DNA from: Ectobius pallidus
Lineage: Eukaryota > Arthropoda > Insecta > Blattodea > Ectobiidae
Reading direction: 5' to 3'
NCBI GenBank assembly: GCA_964059195.1
Contig: CAXKWD010000005.1
Location: forward strand, 155,029,265-155,093,264
DNA length: 64,000 bases
The translations under genes were made by a program, and so were the position numbers. Below are positions 47,609 through 58,188 of this stretch, in pieces. A model generated the notes under the pieces. The model saw nothing but the letters and a program-made list of their open reading frames with translations, did no database searches and was not told where the DNA came from. How positions within the stretch are numbered: the stretch's first letter is position 1; each line of letters opens with the position of its first letter.

Positions 47609-48196
47609 ACGGTTCGGATGTTTATGACCTAAAAAGTGGAAAATATGACTTCAAATATGCCCTAAAATGGCTAAATATTACCCAAAAAGCCTAAATATGA
47701 CCTAATAAAATAACCTATTTTCAAAAAATAAACATTCCAATTTAAAACGTTTAAAGACACACATCACATGAATTCAATCGGATAATCACTTTTTAACAAT
47801 TTTGGTAATTTGCAGTTTTAATGTAATGGACTATTTTAAAATAATTTTCTCCTGTTTGCTCGTTTCATCAGCTCCAAATACTTGTAATATATTGTAGACC
47901 TTGCTTGTCCCTATTAAATATGATCAATTGCGTTAATTTTAAAATTTTATGTTACCTATTAATTTGGCATAAAGTTTAAAATAATTAAATAAATTACAAA
48001 TATGTCTAAAATATGACCAAGGCAAAAAACTGACCAAAATGTGACCAAGGCAAAAAACTGACCAAAATATGACTTTATATGCAAAATAAAAATGGCCCGA
48101 TTAGGATAACAAGTGTGTAATTCGTGTTTAATTTGTGTTTGCAGCGAGAACGGTCGTCAGGATAGAAATATGACATGTTTTGAACATCCGAACCCT
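47609..48196. mobile_element. MULE-like non-autonomous element (GGTTCGGATGTT ends)
   Basis: Inverted ends ACGGTTCGGATGTTTATGAC and, from the right in reverse complement, AGGGTTCGGATGTTCAAAAC. The 10-bp direct repeat ACTGATAATT flanks them at 47599-47608 and 48197-48206. Target duplications of 9-11 bp point to Mutator-like elements, but the superfamily is inferred. The interior carries many TATGACC/ATATGAC/CTAAATAT words. Confidence 0.7.
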
Positions 48197-48294
48197 ACTG
48201 ATAATTTTAGCCTCAAGTCATCCTATTTTCGACCCCTCATGAACCTTTCTTTTTTGGGATTTCTAAGAAATGTAACAGTTATCAGGCCCCCAGG

Positions 48295-49810
48295 CAGGGC
48301 CGTATTTCTAAATAGGCTAAGTAGGCTGCAGCCTAGAGCGGCAAATTTTCAGGGGCGGCAGTTTGGCAATTTATTCAAAAGTTAAAATGAAGTATTTCAG
48401 ACGTGAATAATATTTTCCGTACGGATTACGTGTGATATTGAATTTATATACCTAGAAATTATGTATATTAAGCAGGGAGAAATTACGCAAGCCGAATTAG
48501 AGGATGAAACTGAACAGGAAATGTGTGGGTGTTAGAAGCAATGACTAACTAAAATACAGAAGTCAGCAGATTCTCCGAGATGCAGAGGATTCACCAGTAA
48601 CTTTCGTTAAATGAATATAGCGTCTAGTTTCAAATTGATTCGAAGGTGCTGTAGACCCCGGATTAAGATCTTGGCCAATGAATGAATAGATCGCAAATGA
48701 AATTAAGGGGTAATGAGATAGGAGAAGCAGAGAAGCTTGCGAACGTGAAATTAATCAGCATCAAGTACTCGGGGTAGACGGACGTTAAGTTGACCTGCAT
48801 TTAGTAATCCGGGGAGGCGGACTTGCAAATATACAAGTATCATTAATGCCGTGCCGACAAGAAGAAGTATTATTGTAATAGTGATCGGAAACAAGATACA
48901 TATATACAGGTTGAAATGTTAATAAACATGTTAATAAAACATCCATTCCCTGTAGTATGGTCAAAATAATCAAAGGTATCAGTTAACTAGAGGATAATTG
49001 CATTCATTATAACCGCTTACATTATTAGTGTTTTTACACAGAATCAATATTACAATAAAAGAGAAGTGATTATAAAATATATTAAGGTGAAGTGATTTAT
49101 ATCTATATTTATGCATGATCGTAATTTGCAAAACCACACACCACTTGACCTGAGATATTTCCATGCTTTCTGATTGACCTCAGCCTGGGTAATTTGCTTC
49201 GTCAAGTAACAAGAAGGACAAAGAAGTTTCCATATCGCATTTGAGGTAAGTGGCGCATACCATTAAAACGTACCCAGAGACAGAAATATTCTTACCCAGG
49301 CGAAATTAAATTGATAACCCCCAGACGATTGCATGTGGGATGAGTTGTTTTAGAGAAGTTTGTATAGCCTATTTTGCAACAAATAAACCAGTAATTAACT
49401 ACTTTTTGTGTAATTTCATTTCAATTTAATTCAAATTGAACATAGTTCAATTACGCAAAAGATAGTCATTAGCATTAAAATATAAAAATATGTTTAAAAT
49501 AGTGATCACTGATCTCCAAGAACAAATTAATATTAATTTCGAAACCCATTTCATTTTTTAACGAATCTTAAAAGAAGTAAGTAAAATAAAAACAAGTAGA
49601 TAACTAATTTGATTATATAATTCTTTATATAAACCATTAAAATTGTAGTTTTATCTAAATTAACAAACTCTATGTTTAAAAAAAGATGAAAACACCAATG
49701 AACTTTATCCTTTTGTTGTATAAAATAAATGTATTAAGCAAATATGAACTATAGACAAAGCGGCAAATGGACTTTAGCCTATAGGCGGCATACTCTTAAA
49801 TCCGGCCCTG
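48295..49810. mobile_element. hAT element, 1.5 kb, non-autonomous, 8-bp TSD
   Basis: Ends CAGGGCCGTATTTCT and, from the right in reverse complement, CAGGGCCGGATTTAAGAG. The perfect 8-bp duplication CCCCCAGG is at 48287-48294 and 49811-49818. Subterminal GCGGCA motifs occur near both ends. No transposase open frame remains. Confidence 0.9.
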
Positions 49811-50144
49811 CCCCCAGGAAACAATATTGGTGACTGGCAAGACTAATCTGATACCAGCTACCATGCACAGGGCTAAGCTACTGGTTTGCAGTAACAATTC
49901 AATCTCCAAATAATGTTATAAAAGGGTTTTTGTAAAATATCATCGTAATGTAAAATTATTTATGTAGGAAATTCGCCGGGGCCAAAGAAAAATACTGCTA
50001 CATGGGGATTTATTATATTGAACTTCGTTATACAGAGGTTTGACTGCAATTCTTAATGATTTCTTTTGGAGAATAAAAACCCTGTCCAGGATATGAGTTT
50101 TGGAAGCACTATACCATAACAGTAGGCCTAGGCCGTGTACAGGT

Positions 50145-50163
50145 GGGGGGGGGGGGGGGGGGG
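50145..50163 (+). repeat. Poly-G run (19 G)
   Basis: An uninterrupted G tract between CAGGT and AGGCGGAC. It makes apparent proline-rich or glycine-rich open frames on either strand that have no other support. Confidence 0.9.
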
Positions 50164-51950
50164 AGGCGGACATACAGCCATTTCATAATTACGGGTGGGA
50201 CATTCTGGCAAATTATAAAAACTATTTTTGTTTATTACATATAAATAATAAACTAGAATTGGTCCTTCACATTCTATAAAATTTACAATGCCTTCTCCTT
50301 CACACTGCATGCAAAGCATTATTTAAAATAAATTTCAAATATTTTAAATTTGTTTTTCAAAATCTGTTACGGGTGGGACATGATTCAGACACTGATTTTA
50401 ATGATGCAAAACAAAAGCCCATTTTCTGTTCTATTACTGTTAGGGTCTTAATGTTATTATTAATGAATGAAGGGATTTAATACAAATTATAAACTGTTTC
50501 CAGGTTGTCAGAACATTTATTTAACTCATCAATAATAATTTAACAAAACTATCACTGTTACGGGTGGGACAAAAATTCCCTTATTTGTTATTTTACATAG
50601 TAATTAACCACACATATTTTTTGAAGTTAATCATATACCAAATTGTACCATAAGATGTATATTTTCTCAAATGAAAATGGACATAGCTGATTACTCTTGA
50701 CTACTTGGTTTTAAAGAGTGTTAAAATCATGCTAAAAATGGCCAAAAAAAGTATCTCAACACAATAAATAAGTAAATTGACAGATTTTACACACGAAACC
50801 ACTTCAAATACACCTAAGTCCTTAAAATTCAGATAATTTGAGGTTTTAAACTTATTTTTGACCACCCAATTACAATAATTTTATAACTTCTCTCTTTGAG
50901 GGAAAAATTCTCATATTTTATTAAATGGCTGCATGGCAATATTAAAAAGGATTTTTGCTATATCTCTAAAACTCCGCTAAACTTCAGAATTAGTTAATCG
51001 CTGTCTCAGCTGGCCAGTACCGAGCAGACCAATGTCACAAACATGACTATGTGCCGTTTGAACTCTGCAGACGGTCGAGTAGTCTATGGATTATAAATAA
51101 CACGACACGCTGCAAGGTGTGTTATTTTGTATGGGATAATACGATGGTAAATACTACGGTTTATACGGTGCACGCCACTTATTGTGATCACTTCGCGATG
51201 CAGCTAATCTGGTAATATTAATCGACTGATAACAATAGCCGAAGGAATTAAATGAATTTTATTTATTCATATTTAAGATAATACACTACAAAAGAGTTAA
51301 AAATATTTATTCATAAAATAATACATAACTGTAAATCACTGAACCACTCATAGGTTAATACAGTAATAGAGTGCAAGCAACTATTTTTTCAACCAGTAAC
51401 AAAGTTTTTAATTGTTTTTACCAATAGTCATACTTTTACCATACGAGTTACGAGTGTTTTTGGAAGTCTATACTGATCTGTAGTAAACAACGTGTAGCGA
51501 AACACCTAACACCTGTTGTCTTTTTAGTCATCACTGCATGTCAACATTCTTATCTTCATAAATTTGAAAGCTACGGCTTAACTTTGGGGTAAAAAGTGTT
51601 TCATTGCTTAAAAGAGAAAATTAGGTAATGCCACCCTCTTGAACTGGTGAACCTGTGAGCTGGGAACAGAATTGCTACCTCCAGTACAACAAAATACAGT
51701 TGACTTAGAAAAGAAACTCTGAAAAATAAAATTTTGAACGACTTACAGTAATTGGAAATAAAGCCGCAAAAAGGGAAATGTGTTAACATAAACCGAATCT
51801 TTGATCACAATATCAGCATTTTTACAATGTATCCGTATGGGCCTTCATAAAAGTGATAACAGTACCCGATTGATAACATTATCTGTGATTATATTAAGTG
51901 GCGTTCACTGTACATATAACCTTACAGTGTTTTGCAGTTGACAAGCCGTT
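50164..51950. other. Gene-free AT-rich stretch with three TTACGGGTGGGACA motifs
   Basis: No exon or transposon end was recognised. The only structure is an identical 14-bp word, TTACGGGTGGGACA, at 50189-50202, 50367-50380 and 50558-50571, with otherwise dissimilar sequence between the copies. Confidence 0.5.
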
Positions 51951-51969
51951 TGTCCTTCTCCTGCTTAGA

Positions 51970-52062
51970 TACGTGGTCCAATCAGAGATGGCGAGACGTA
52001 GGGAAGATTCTTACTGCTAGCGGTACTTTGTTAGCTCGTACACGTGATTGGCAGTGAAGGAA
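51970..52062 (+). promoter_or_regulatory. Candidate promoter/5' UTR of a small gene
   Basis: The stretch is less AT-rich than its surroundings and holds a CCAAT box (51978-51982), an inverted CCAAT (ATTGG, 52047-52051) and an E-box CACGTG (52041-52046) just before an ATG in fair context (GGAAATGG). There is no TATA box. Inferred from these motifs only. Confidence 0.3.
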
Positions 52063-52090
52063 ATGGCTTCTCATTTGAAAAATACTGTAG
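52063..52090 (+). CDS. Candidate first exon of a small two-exon gene
   Basis: ATG at 52063 encodes MASHLKNTV and runs to G|GTAAAT at 52091, a plausible donor in phase 1. Read through, the frame stops at 52129. The candidate terminal exon at 61010-61179 begins with two nucleotides completing a codon, so the two fit in phase. Joining them would predict a basic protein of about 65 residues, but further exons could lie between them. The product is not recognised. The 8.9-kb intron would be full of transposons. This is an inference from splice-site and phase agreement only. Confidence 0.3.
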
Positions 52091-52591
52091 GTAAATATAT
52101 TATGACGAAAAAAATCAGTATTAAGTAGTGAGTTACCTTAAGAAATTATTTCAAAGGCATTAGATTTCTTAGTGTAATGATATTTTATGGAAGGTGTGGA
52201 AAGATAAAAAAGCTTTTGCATTAAGGTAAGTAGTGATACCTAAATTCTAGTTCAGTGACATGTAGTGCCAGTGATAGGTTAGGAACAATTATATTAGTAT
52301 AGCAGTAACATACTTAATAGTACAGGGTTCATTATGACGTGCTATGATGAATCTCTTCCTGTGATGGGAAATTTTACTTCTGTGAGAATCGTTAGTCTTT
52401 TTTTTTTTGTTATCTGTGGCTTGGAGGGATACAGATGGTAGGGGTGGACCAAACTTCACTGTTATTTGGTTATCTTATTGTAAAGGAGTTCCAAAACTAT
52501 CAACAGTTTCAAGTCTACTTCAGGTAGATTATTCAATAATTCACAGTGATTTAATAGTATTGTGGTTTATTATGCTTTGTTGCATTGTACT

Positions 52592-53102
52592 CAGTGGTGG
52601 CTCGTGTATTGGCACTGTGGAACTGCAGCATCCCCTATTTCCACTTGGTATTATTGATAACAATTAATATAATGAGGCATTTTTTCTTTAATTCTTTATA
52701 CTTGTAATGTTAATGTCAGTAGCCATCCTCCAGTTTATGAAAAAGATCACAGTTCCAGCGGCATGGTGTTTGACTGTTGGACATAGGAACAGTATTGCAT
52801 GTATTGTGCTTAAAAACCATGTACCATATTCTTGAATATCATAAAGTGTAGAATTAGATTATTATCTTGTTTCCAGCTATTGTATTTGATTAATTTTTTC
52901 GGTTCTTTTATTTAACGGAAAACTTTAACCATGGCAGATTAAGGATAAAATTTAGATTAAAGTAACTTCAGTAAAATTTTTTTATTTTCTTCTTTAAGGG
53001 CTTATTAAGTTTCTGAATGAATTTTCTTTTTATATAATATGTAAGTTTCCTTTTACACAATTTAAAAACAAAGGCTAAAAATTACCTTACGAGCCGCCAC
53101 TG
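52592..53102. mobile_element. hAT MITE with perfect 8-bp TSD
   Basis: Ends CAGTGGTGGCTCGT and ACGAGCCGCCACTG are flanked by ATTGTACT at 52584-52591 and 53103-53110. The 511-bp interior is AT-rich and non-coding. Confidence 0.92.
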
Positions 53103-53228
53103 ATTGTACTGTATATAATGTTGTCCATAGAAGCATTACTAGTACATTTTTGTAATTTTTTTGTGATTGGACAATAATTTCTGTTCACTATGTTATGCCT
53201 ATATGCTACAAAGTACGGTAGTGCTTAC

Positions 53229-53342
53229 TCTTGGGATTTGGCTGCTGCAAACGAGTATCACTCTCCAGTGGAAGGTCTGAAGTCATGTGAAGAATCATGT
53301 GATGGAGAAGCAAGATAGGAAACTTGATCTGTTCATCACCAC
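53229..53342 (-). CDS. Orphan candidate internal exon, unknown gene
   Basis: On the minus strand, a good acceptor (a pyrimidine-rich tract ending CACATTTCTAG) precedes 114 nt that are open throughout and end at A|GTAAGC. Start and end phases are both 1, so the exon is symmetric. It encodes GDEQIKFPILLLHHMILHMT, then SDLPLESDTRLQQPNPK, a sequence of ordinary protein composition unlike the low-complexity frames around it. I do not recognise the family. No neighbouring exon was identified on this strand within the window. It lies between two MITEs, so a captured or fossil exon is possible. Confidence 0.42.
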
Positions 53343-53412
53343 CTAGAAATGTGCAAACAGAAAGACAAAATTGTAACATATTAATGAATTTCATTCCACT
53401 AGTGCTGATTTA

Positions 53413-53550
53413 AGTAAAGTGGAGAAAGTATTCAGCCTAAAAGCACTATAATGAAGCATGGGAGACATCTCTAGCACTCAGATTTTTTGAAAGACTCTGT
53501 TAGGTATCATTCTAGAGTGATTTTAAGCTGAATAGTTTTTCCACTTTACT
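53413..53550. mobile_element. Short foldback MITE
   Basis: AGTAAAGTGGAGAAAGTATT at the left and its near-complement AATAGTTTTTCCACTTTACT at the right form imperfect inverted repeats that continue inward through TCAGC.TAAAA.CACT. The element is about 138 bp; no target duplication was determined. Confidence 0.6.
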
Positions 53551-53584
53551 AAAATTGTTACAGTTTTAAACAATACATAGGCTA

Positions 53585-54096
53585 CAGTGATGGGAAAAGT
53601 ACAAAAAGAAAGTAATTGGGCTAAATTACAATTTAGACATTTTACTTAATTATAATTACAAATTACTTTTTTCAGAAAGTAATTAGTAAAATTACAATTA
53701 CAATTACTTTACAAAATGGCAGTACCTAAAAATTCCTTGCTTTTTGTTTGTTTCGGGACCAAGCCCATAAACTATTGGGCCATTCACTGATAAAGATGCT
53801 TAGGACATTAACAAGTCTCAAATTATTAATGAACAAACAAAACATCAACACCAATATTCCAGGCACATCGAGTAACTTTTTGTTAATATTTCCTCTAATG
53901 ATGACAATATAGCAAGTGAGAATGACACTAGGTACTATTAAAGATTACTAAATTGTAACGATTACAATTTGATTTCCAGAAGTAAATTACAAGTATAAAT
54001 TACATTTTTCAAAAAGTAATTATTACAAGTAAATGGGACCAAAAAAGGAATTGTTACTGTAATCTGATTACTTGTACTCATTACTTCCCATCACTG
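53585..54096. mobile_element. hAT-like MITE (CAGTGATGGGAA ends)
   Basis: Ends CAGTGATGGGAAAAGTAC and, from the right in reverse complement, CAGTGATGGGAAGTAATG. AATACATA occurs at 54097-54104 directly after the right end and at 53572-53579, five bases before the left end, which looks like an 8-bp duplication disturbed on the left. The interior is rich in AATTACAATTAC and AAGTAATT words. Confidence 0.75.
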
Positions 54097-54104
54097 AATA
54101 CATA

Positions 54105-54829
54105 TATATAGCCTACATATTTTATTCAGCCTTTGAGTTTGATACAGTCGGCTTAGTGTTATACAGAAAGATTAACAATAACTTAAAAACAACAACAATA
54201 ATGACAATAAAGAAGCTATACAAAATTCAAATCACAATGCTGTTCTGTGGTAGGTCAAGAAATTCCATTAATGTGTGAAACGGATGGATGGATAACCAAT
54301 GATAAAATCTTTTTCTAAAATTATTCATGGCTAAGAATTTTCTTATACAGACGCAGTCCTATTATAATATGACTTGTTTCAGTTCTGTGCAATCTGTACT
54401 TCGATATCATAAGGTTTGCATTATTTTTTGTTTGATAAGAATGAACATCAGAATGTCATAAAATTGTCATGTCTGTTAATAATGAACAATACCAAGTCAT
54501 CTACTCAAAACAATTCAATGGCCCTAAATAGCATGCTCATTCGCTCCCTCACTTCGTGAGACATCAGGTATACTCGGCGATGTTCGTCTCTTGCAGTCTA
54601 AATTTTTACGAAGAGTACAGAATTAGGAAAACCGTTTCTTTATTATATAAGGCCTAAGTGAAATGAACACAATGAACAAATATTCAAATTTTATTTTTAC
54701 TTACAATTTTTATAGCTCTGAACAATAGACATTTTTAATAAACTGCCAGTGTAAATTTCTTAAAAATCCTGGCGTCAATTAATAATGGCGGGGAAGCAGC
54801 GGGCACCAGCTATAATATAGGCTATTGAT
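54105..54829. other. Gene-free AT-rich stretch
   Basis: No exon recognised. At 54790-54820, GGGGAAGCAGCGGGCACC followed by AGCTAT resembles a degraded Helitron 3' end, but it is not clean enough to annotate separately. Confidence 0.4.
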
Positions 54830-55286
54830 AGTTTAACCATGGAAGTATCGCGGACAATAAAAATCCAAACAAACCACAACTTCCCTTGAAAAATGATATA
54901 ATTTCTGAAAATTACACTGAATTTATCAAATAAAATTCACATCATATTCATCTGCCAACAAACAGTTGAGAAACGATACATATTATCCACCGCCATCTCA
55001 AGAATTACACACGAGTAATAAAGTCTAGAAGGCAGTGGTATTATCAGTGTTCACAGTTAGCTTTGGAACTGCATAATCGAAACTGAGATCGTTTTCACAG
55101 GCGGCGCTTTCTAATCGAGGAATGTACTCTAAAGCCGGAATTTTAGCTGTTTCATTAATTATTAATGGTTTAGTTTATGAATGATTTGCGTGCAAGTGTT
55201 AATATTTAGGCCTATAATGCTTTAATAATTATTATCCTTTAATTTTTAAATGAATTATCGTGGGCAAAGCCGCAGGCACCTGCTAG
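54830..55286 (+). mobile_element. Helitron-related fragment with 3' CTAG end
   Basis: The segment ends GGGCAAAGCC...GGCACCTGCTAG at 55283-55286 and is followed by T, the Helitron 3' pattern (short GC hairpin shortly before CTRR). It shares GGAAGTAT.GC..ACA and CTTCCCTTGAAAA.T with TATAATTTCTGA words with the complete Helitron at 59636-60649. Its 5' TC end was not located. Confidence 0.6.
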
Positions 55287-55561
55287 TATATATAAGTTAT
55301 ACAAATTAATAACAGTTAAAACATTTAATTGAACAAACAAAGGTCTACAGTGCGCCAATTGATTGCTGTGAGTGTTTTTTATAACTTCTTTCTGTAAAAC
55401 CAAAATACTGTTAATTTTATTATTGTTTCCCCATAATATTAAACCCCATACCTCATAACAAACTGGAAGAAAGCAAAGTAAGCGGCTCTTATATAGTATG
55501 AATACAATCAACTAGGTTTTTCATTAAAAAATTACTCGTCAATCTACAATCGTTTGATAGG

Positions 55562-55603
55562 CATGAAGGATGTGCAGGCTCGTTGTCCACAGCTGATGGT
55601 TTC
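55562..55603 (-). pseudogene. 42-bp duplicate of the SRFBP1-like coding sequence
   Basis: A perfect 42-bp copy of 56274-56315 in the same orientation, encoding on the minus strand the residues around SAVDNEPAHPSW of the neighbouring SRFBP1/BUD22-like protein. The homology stops abruptly on both sides. It is too short to function and lies 712 bp from its source, so it is best seen as a local template-switch or gene-conversion scar. Confidence 0.85.
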
Positions 55604-56110
55604 AAGAGGTGAGCTGCATCAGAGAGGGCCATGGTTTTATGAAAATCTGATAAAGCGTATTTGAAGGATATCCTTCAACACCAAAGCAAGAAGACACAAA
55701 TTTGGGAAGACTTTTACACCACAGATGCCATGACTAAAGATGACTGGAAAAAAGCAAACTATACTTTGAGACACCTGGTAACTAGGTTCGCTGTACATGG
55801 CTTTCACTACAAGATATGCCGCACTGAATGCTTTCACGAACCAAATGAAAATTGCAAGTGCTCGCTATGTGAAGAAACTTGTGGAAGATACCATGTAATT
55901 GAGTGCATAAACCGTAGTGTCTCACTAACTGAGTTCTGCACCAGAGAAAACTAGACACCGATACTTGCACATTGTGCGCTATTCTCCATTATTATAAAGC
56001 GTATTTGAGTTATTGTGCGCACAGACACATGGAAGAACGGACAAACAGGCATTTTTTCCCATCCACCATACAATCTTAGAAAGTATGCCTATCGTTCTGG
56101 AAATTAACAT
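55604..56110. mobile_element. Dispersed repeat (GATAAAGCGTATTTGA family) interrupted by a LINE
   Basis: The parts on either side of the LINE insertion (about 55632-55664 and 56009-56060) match 59470-59525 continuously: TTTTATGAAAATC.GATAAAG, CGTATTTGAGTTAT, CAGACACA.GGA. This is a repeat tail of unknown class, of which 59470-59525 is an uninterrupted copy. Confidence 0.65.
55665..55993 (+). mobile_element. 5'-truncated non-LTR retrotransposon (ORF2 C-terminus) with 15-bp TSD
   Basis: A 329-bp insert is flanked by the 15-bp direct repeat ATAAAGCGTATTTGA (55650-55664 and 55994-56008). Inside, one frame is open to TAG at 55952-55954 and encodes IWEDFYTTDAMTKDDWKKAN, then LRHLVTRFAVHGFHYKICRT and CKCSLCEETCGRYHVIEC. 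The C.C..C...H....C arrangement after a TRF..HG.. stretch resembles the C-terminal region of LINE ORF2 proteins as I know them. The stop is followed by a 39-nt 3' UTR ending TTATT. 5' truncation with a long target duplication is the usual LINE insertion signature. It is not a host gene. Confidence 0.75.
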
Positions 56111-56194
56111 TTGTAAAAAGCTTCAAAGTAGGAGGGTTAGCTGACATTGAGGATAAATATGATAACACCTAAGCCATTCTGTTACTCACCGATC

Positions 56195-57457
56195 TTAATC
56201 TTCAAATTTTATCTTCTTGCCTTGGAAAACAGAAATAGCAGTTTGTTGTTCTTTCAAACGCTTTTTTGCTATCCATGAAGGATGTGCAGGCTCGTTGTCC
56301 ACAGCTGATGGTTTCTTTTTCATATCAAACGACTTGTCATTATGCTTGTGTGCATGGGTTTCAGAATCATGTGGTTTCTGATATGAGTTCTTGATATTTG
56401 AACTAAAATTGTCTGGTCGGATCTTTTGAAAAGAGTTTCTAGGTTTCAAATCCTTAACACATGTCAGTTTCTTTTCCACACCAAAATCTCTGCTTCTAGT
56501 AGAGTTCCTGTTCCATGAGGACTGTAACAGTCCTGTCCTATTTCTATTCCTATTACTTTCACTTAATTCACTATCAAGATTAGGCCTGTTTGATTTTAAG
56601 CTGATATAATGTTTAGTATCATCATCCTCGCACACAAAAAATGGATCTTCAATCATTTCTTCGCTGTCATTTTCAGCAGTACGTATCGTGTTGTCACTTC
56701 TAAGAATATTATTATCCATATTAAGCTGAATTTTATCACTGTTTTCTTTAAATATTTCAGAAAATTTAACTGCAAGTCCTTCTAAATTTGAATTCGACAA
56801 TCTTCTTTCTTCCTTCTTAACACAGTTCTTCTGAATTTCCTTACTATTTATAGGCCTTGTTGACTTGTCGTCTAGTCCTTTCTCTTGGTTCACGTTTTTA
56901 ATTTTTACTTTTAACGATGTCGTACTATCTCTACCTTTTTCTGAATCTTGTTCACCTAAACCAACATCCATATTAGGCTTACTTGTTGAAGGCGTATTTT
57001 CTTTTTTAGTAGGCCTACCTACTTTGGATTTCGTTTTCTTTTTCGACTTCTCCCCAAGCTTCTTTAACAGCTGAGGTAATGACTGGTCGTATGTTGGAAA
57101 TCTCTCACGAAATTCAGCCACACGTTTCAGAATATTCGGGTGACAAGACAGCTTTGCAAGGGCTCTCTCTTTCAGAGGAGCTTTCGGATCAGCAAGAACT
57201 TTATCTATTTCCATAATGTTATGCAAAGAATATTTGGATATTTCATCATCTTTAAGATTCTTTATGATGACGACCTCTTCCAATAACCTTTCAGCTTTTC
57301 GTTTGTTCTTTTCTTTCTGTTCTTCAGAACCCTTCTTGTCCTTAAGTTTCTTCGACATGCGGACTAACCTGTTGATAGTATGTACTCTCGATCTTCTTAC
57401 ATCAGGTCGCATCGAAACAATATGCATATTCAAAACACCCAAACTGAGATCATCCAT
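56195..57457 (-). CDS. Srfbp1: SRFBP1/BUD22-like protein
   Basis: A single-exon open frame of 420 residues. Residues 1-75 (LGVLNMHIVSMRPDVRRSRV, then KKLKDKKGSEEQ...KRKAERLLEEV) and 80-125 (PLKERALAKLSCHPNIL) match the N-terminal region I recall for vertebrate SRFBP1. The last 30 residues (AHPSWIAKKRLKEQQ, then FQGKKIKFED) match the conserved BUD22/SRFBP1 C-terminus. The middle is a low-complexity Ser/Asn/Lys-rich linker with a basic, AT-hook-like KVGRPTKK near 145-152. The length is close to the human protein (about 430). Known roles: BUD22 in yeast 18S rRNA maturation, SRFBP1 in serum-response-factor binding; nuclear/nucleolar action is inferred. The start is the first Met in frame with the conserved N-terminus. 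The absence of introns could reflect insect gene structure or an intact retrocopy; there is no stop or frameshift. Confidence 0.88.
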   Translation of the reverse strand: MDDLSLGVLNMHIVSMRPDVRRSRVHTINRLVRMSKKLKDKKGSEEQKEKNKRKAERLLEEVVIIKNLKDDEISKYSLHNIMEIDKVLADPKAPLKERALAKLSCHPNILKRVAEFRERFPTYDQSLPQLLKKLGEKSKKKTKSKVGRPTKKENTPSTSKPNMDVGLGEQDSEKGRDSTTSLKVKIKNVNQEKGLDDKSTRPINSKEIQKNCVKKEERRLSNSNLEGLAVKFSEIFKENSDKIQLNMDNNILRSDNTIRTAENDSEEMIEDPFFVCEDDDTKHYISLKSNRPNLDSELSESNRNRNRTGLLQSSWNRNSTRSRDFGVEKKLTCVKDLKPRNSFQKIRPDNFSSNIKNSYQKPHDSETHAHKHNDKSFDMKKKPSAVDNEPAHPSWIAKKRLKEQQTAISVFQGKKIKFED

Positions 57458-57600
57458 ATTTAACTATATGACAAATTATTCAGCGTTGATGAAATGATAC
57501 AAAATATGTACGAAAAAGATGAAAGAAGAACTCTGACGAACACTCATTCATTATGGCAGCGCCATGTTGCAAAGTGCTAACAGTACCAACATAATTTACC
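57458..57600 (-). promoter_or_regulatory. Candidate promoter/5' UTR of the SRFBP1-like gene with YY1-type motif
   Basis: About 110 bp upstream of the minus-strand ATG, the minus strand reads CAACATGGCGCTGCCATAAT (57556-57575), which contains an AA.ATGGCG core like the YY1 motif common at TATA-less housekeeping promoters. Inferred from the motif only. Confidence 0.35.
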
Positions 57601-58188
57601 TTAGATGAATAAGGTTACACAGAATTTACCTTATTTTGAAAAAAAATTTCCTCTACTGAATATTCAATGGCTGCTTTCTCGTATTTGGCCACGTACTTCA
57701 TATTTTCATAATATACTATGTACCCTCATTTCAGAATGTAGTTTATTAGTACTAGAGTGCTTCAAGTTTGTGCTACTTTGACATAATAATATTTATTTTT
57801 ATTTTGTTTCAGGGCAGGGTTGCCATACGTACGACTATTTCATATATTTGTACGACGAGCGACTCAACCACGAGTCGTACACCTATTTGTACGACTATTT
57901 TGAACATAAGTGCTTTATTTTTTTTAATCAATCTATTGACAAATTTTAAATTTTGATTCCAGCTTTTGTTTTCTCAAAGTTTTTGTTGTAACCATGTTGC
58001 TAAAATCAATTTTCTTGGAAAGCAGTCCTGTTCATTTTTTTTACACTTTTAATTACACTGTTTATTTAATTTTATTGTATTTTATCAAATTTAGCACATC
58101 GGAAGATAATGCAACACGCCTAATCATTTACAAATAAGATGATTTATTAACAATTAAATTACATAATATGTAAGGTGTTTAATACCGA

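Larger units (their letters stand above)
46884..50048. mobile_element. pogo/Tigger-like element split by three later insertions
   Basis: The left end TGCAATCAAACCTCTCTATA and the right end, in reverse complement TGCAGTCAAACCTCTGTATA, form inverted repeats of about 28 bp that continue into ACGA. The ACCTC...TATAACGA style is what I associate with pogo/Tigger-type termini. No intact TA duplication is evident. Three elements sit inside: hAT at 47022-47266, MULE-like at 47609-48196 and hAT at 48295-49810. Subtracting them leaves about 0.8 kb of original non-coding element. Confidence 0.7.

Noticed and set aside
48113..48385. 90-codon open frame spanning 48113-48385
   Set aside because: It crosses the boundary between a MULE-like element and a hAT element, so it is an accidental fusion.
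49940..50319. Proline-rich open frames on the minus strand
   Set aside because: Created by the 19-G run at 50145-50163; no other support.
55661..55954. Cysteine-rich host protein
   Set aside because: It sits inside a segment bounded by a 15-bp target duplication and looks like a LINE ORF2 C-terminus.
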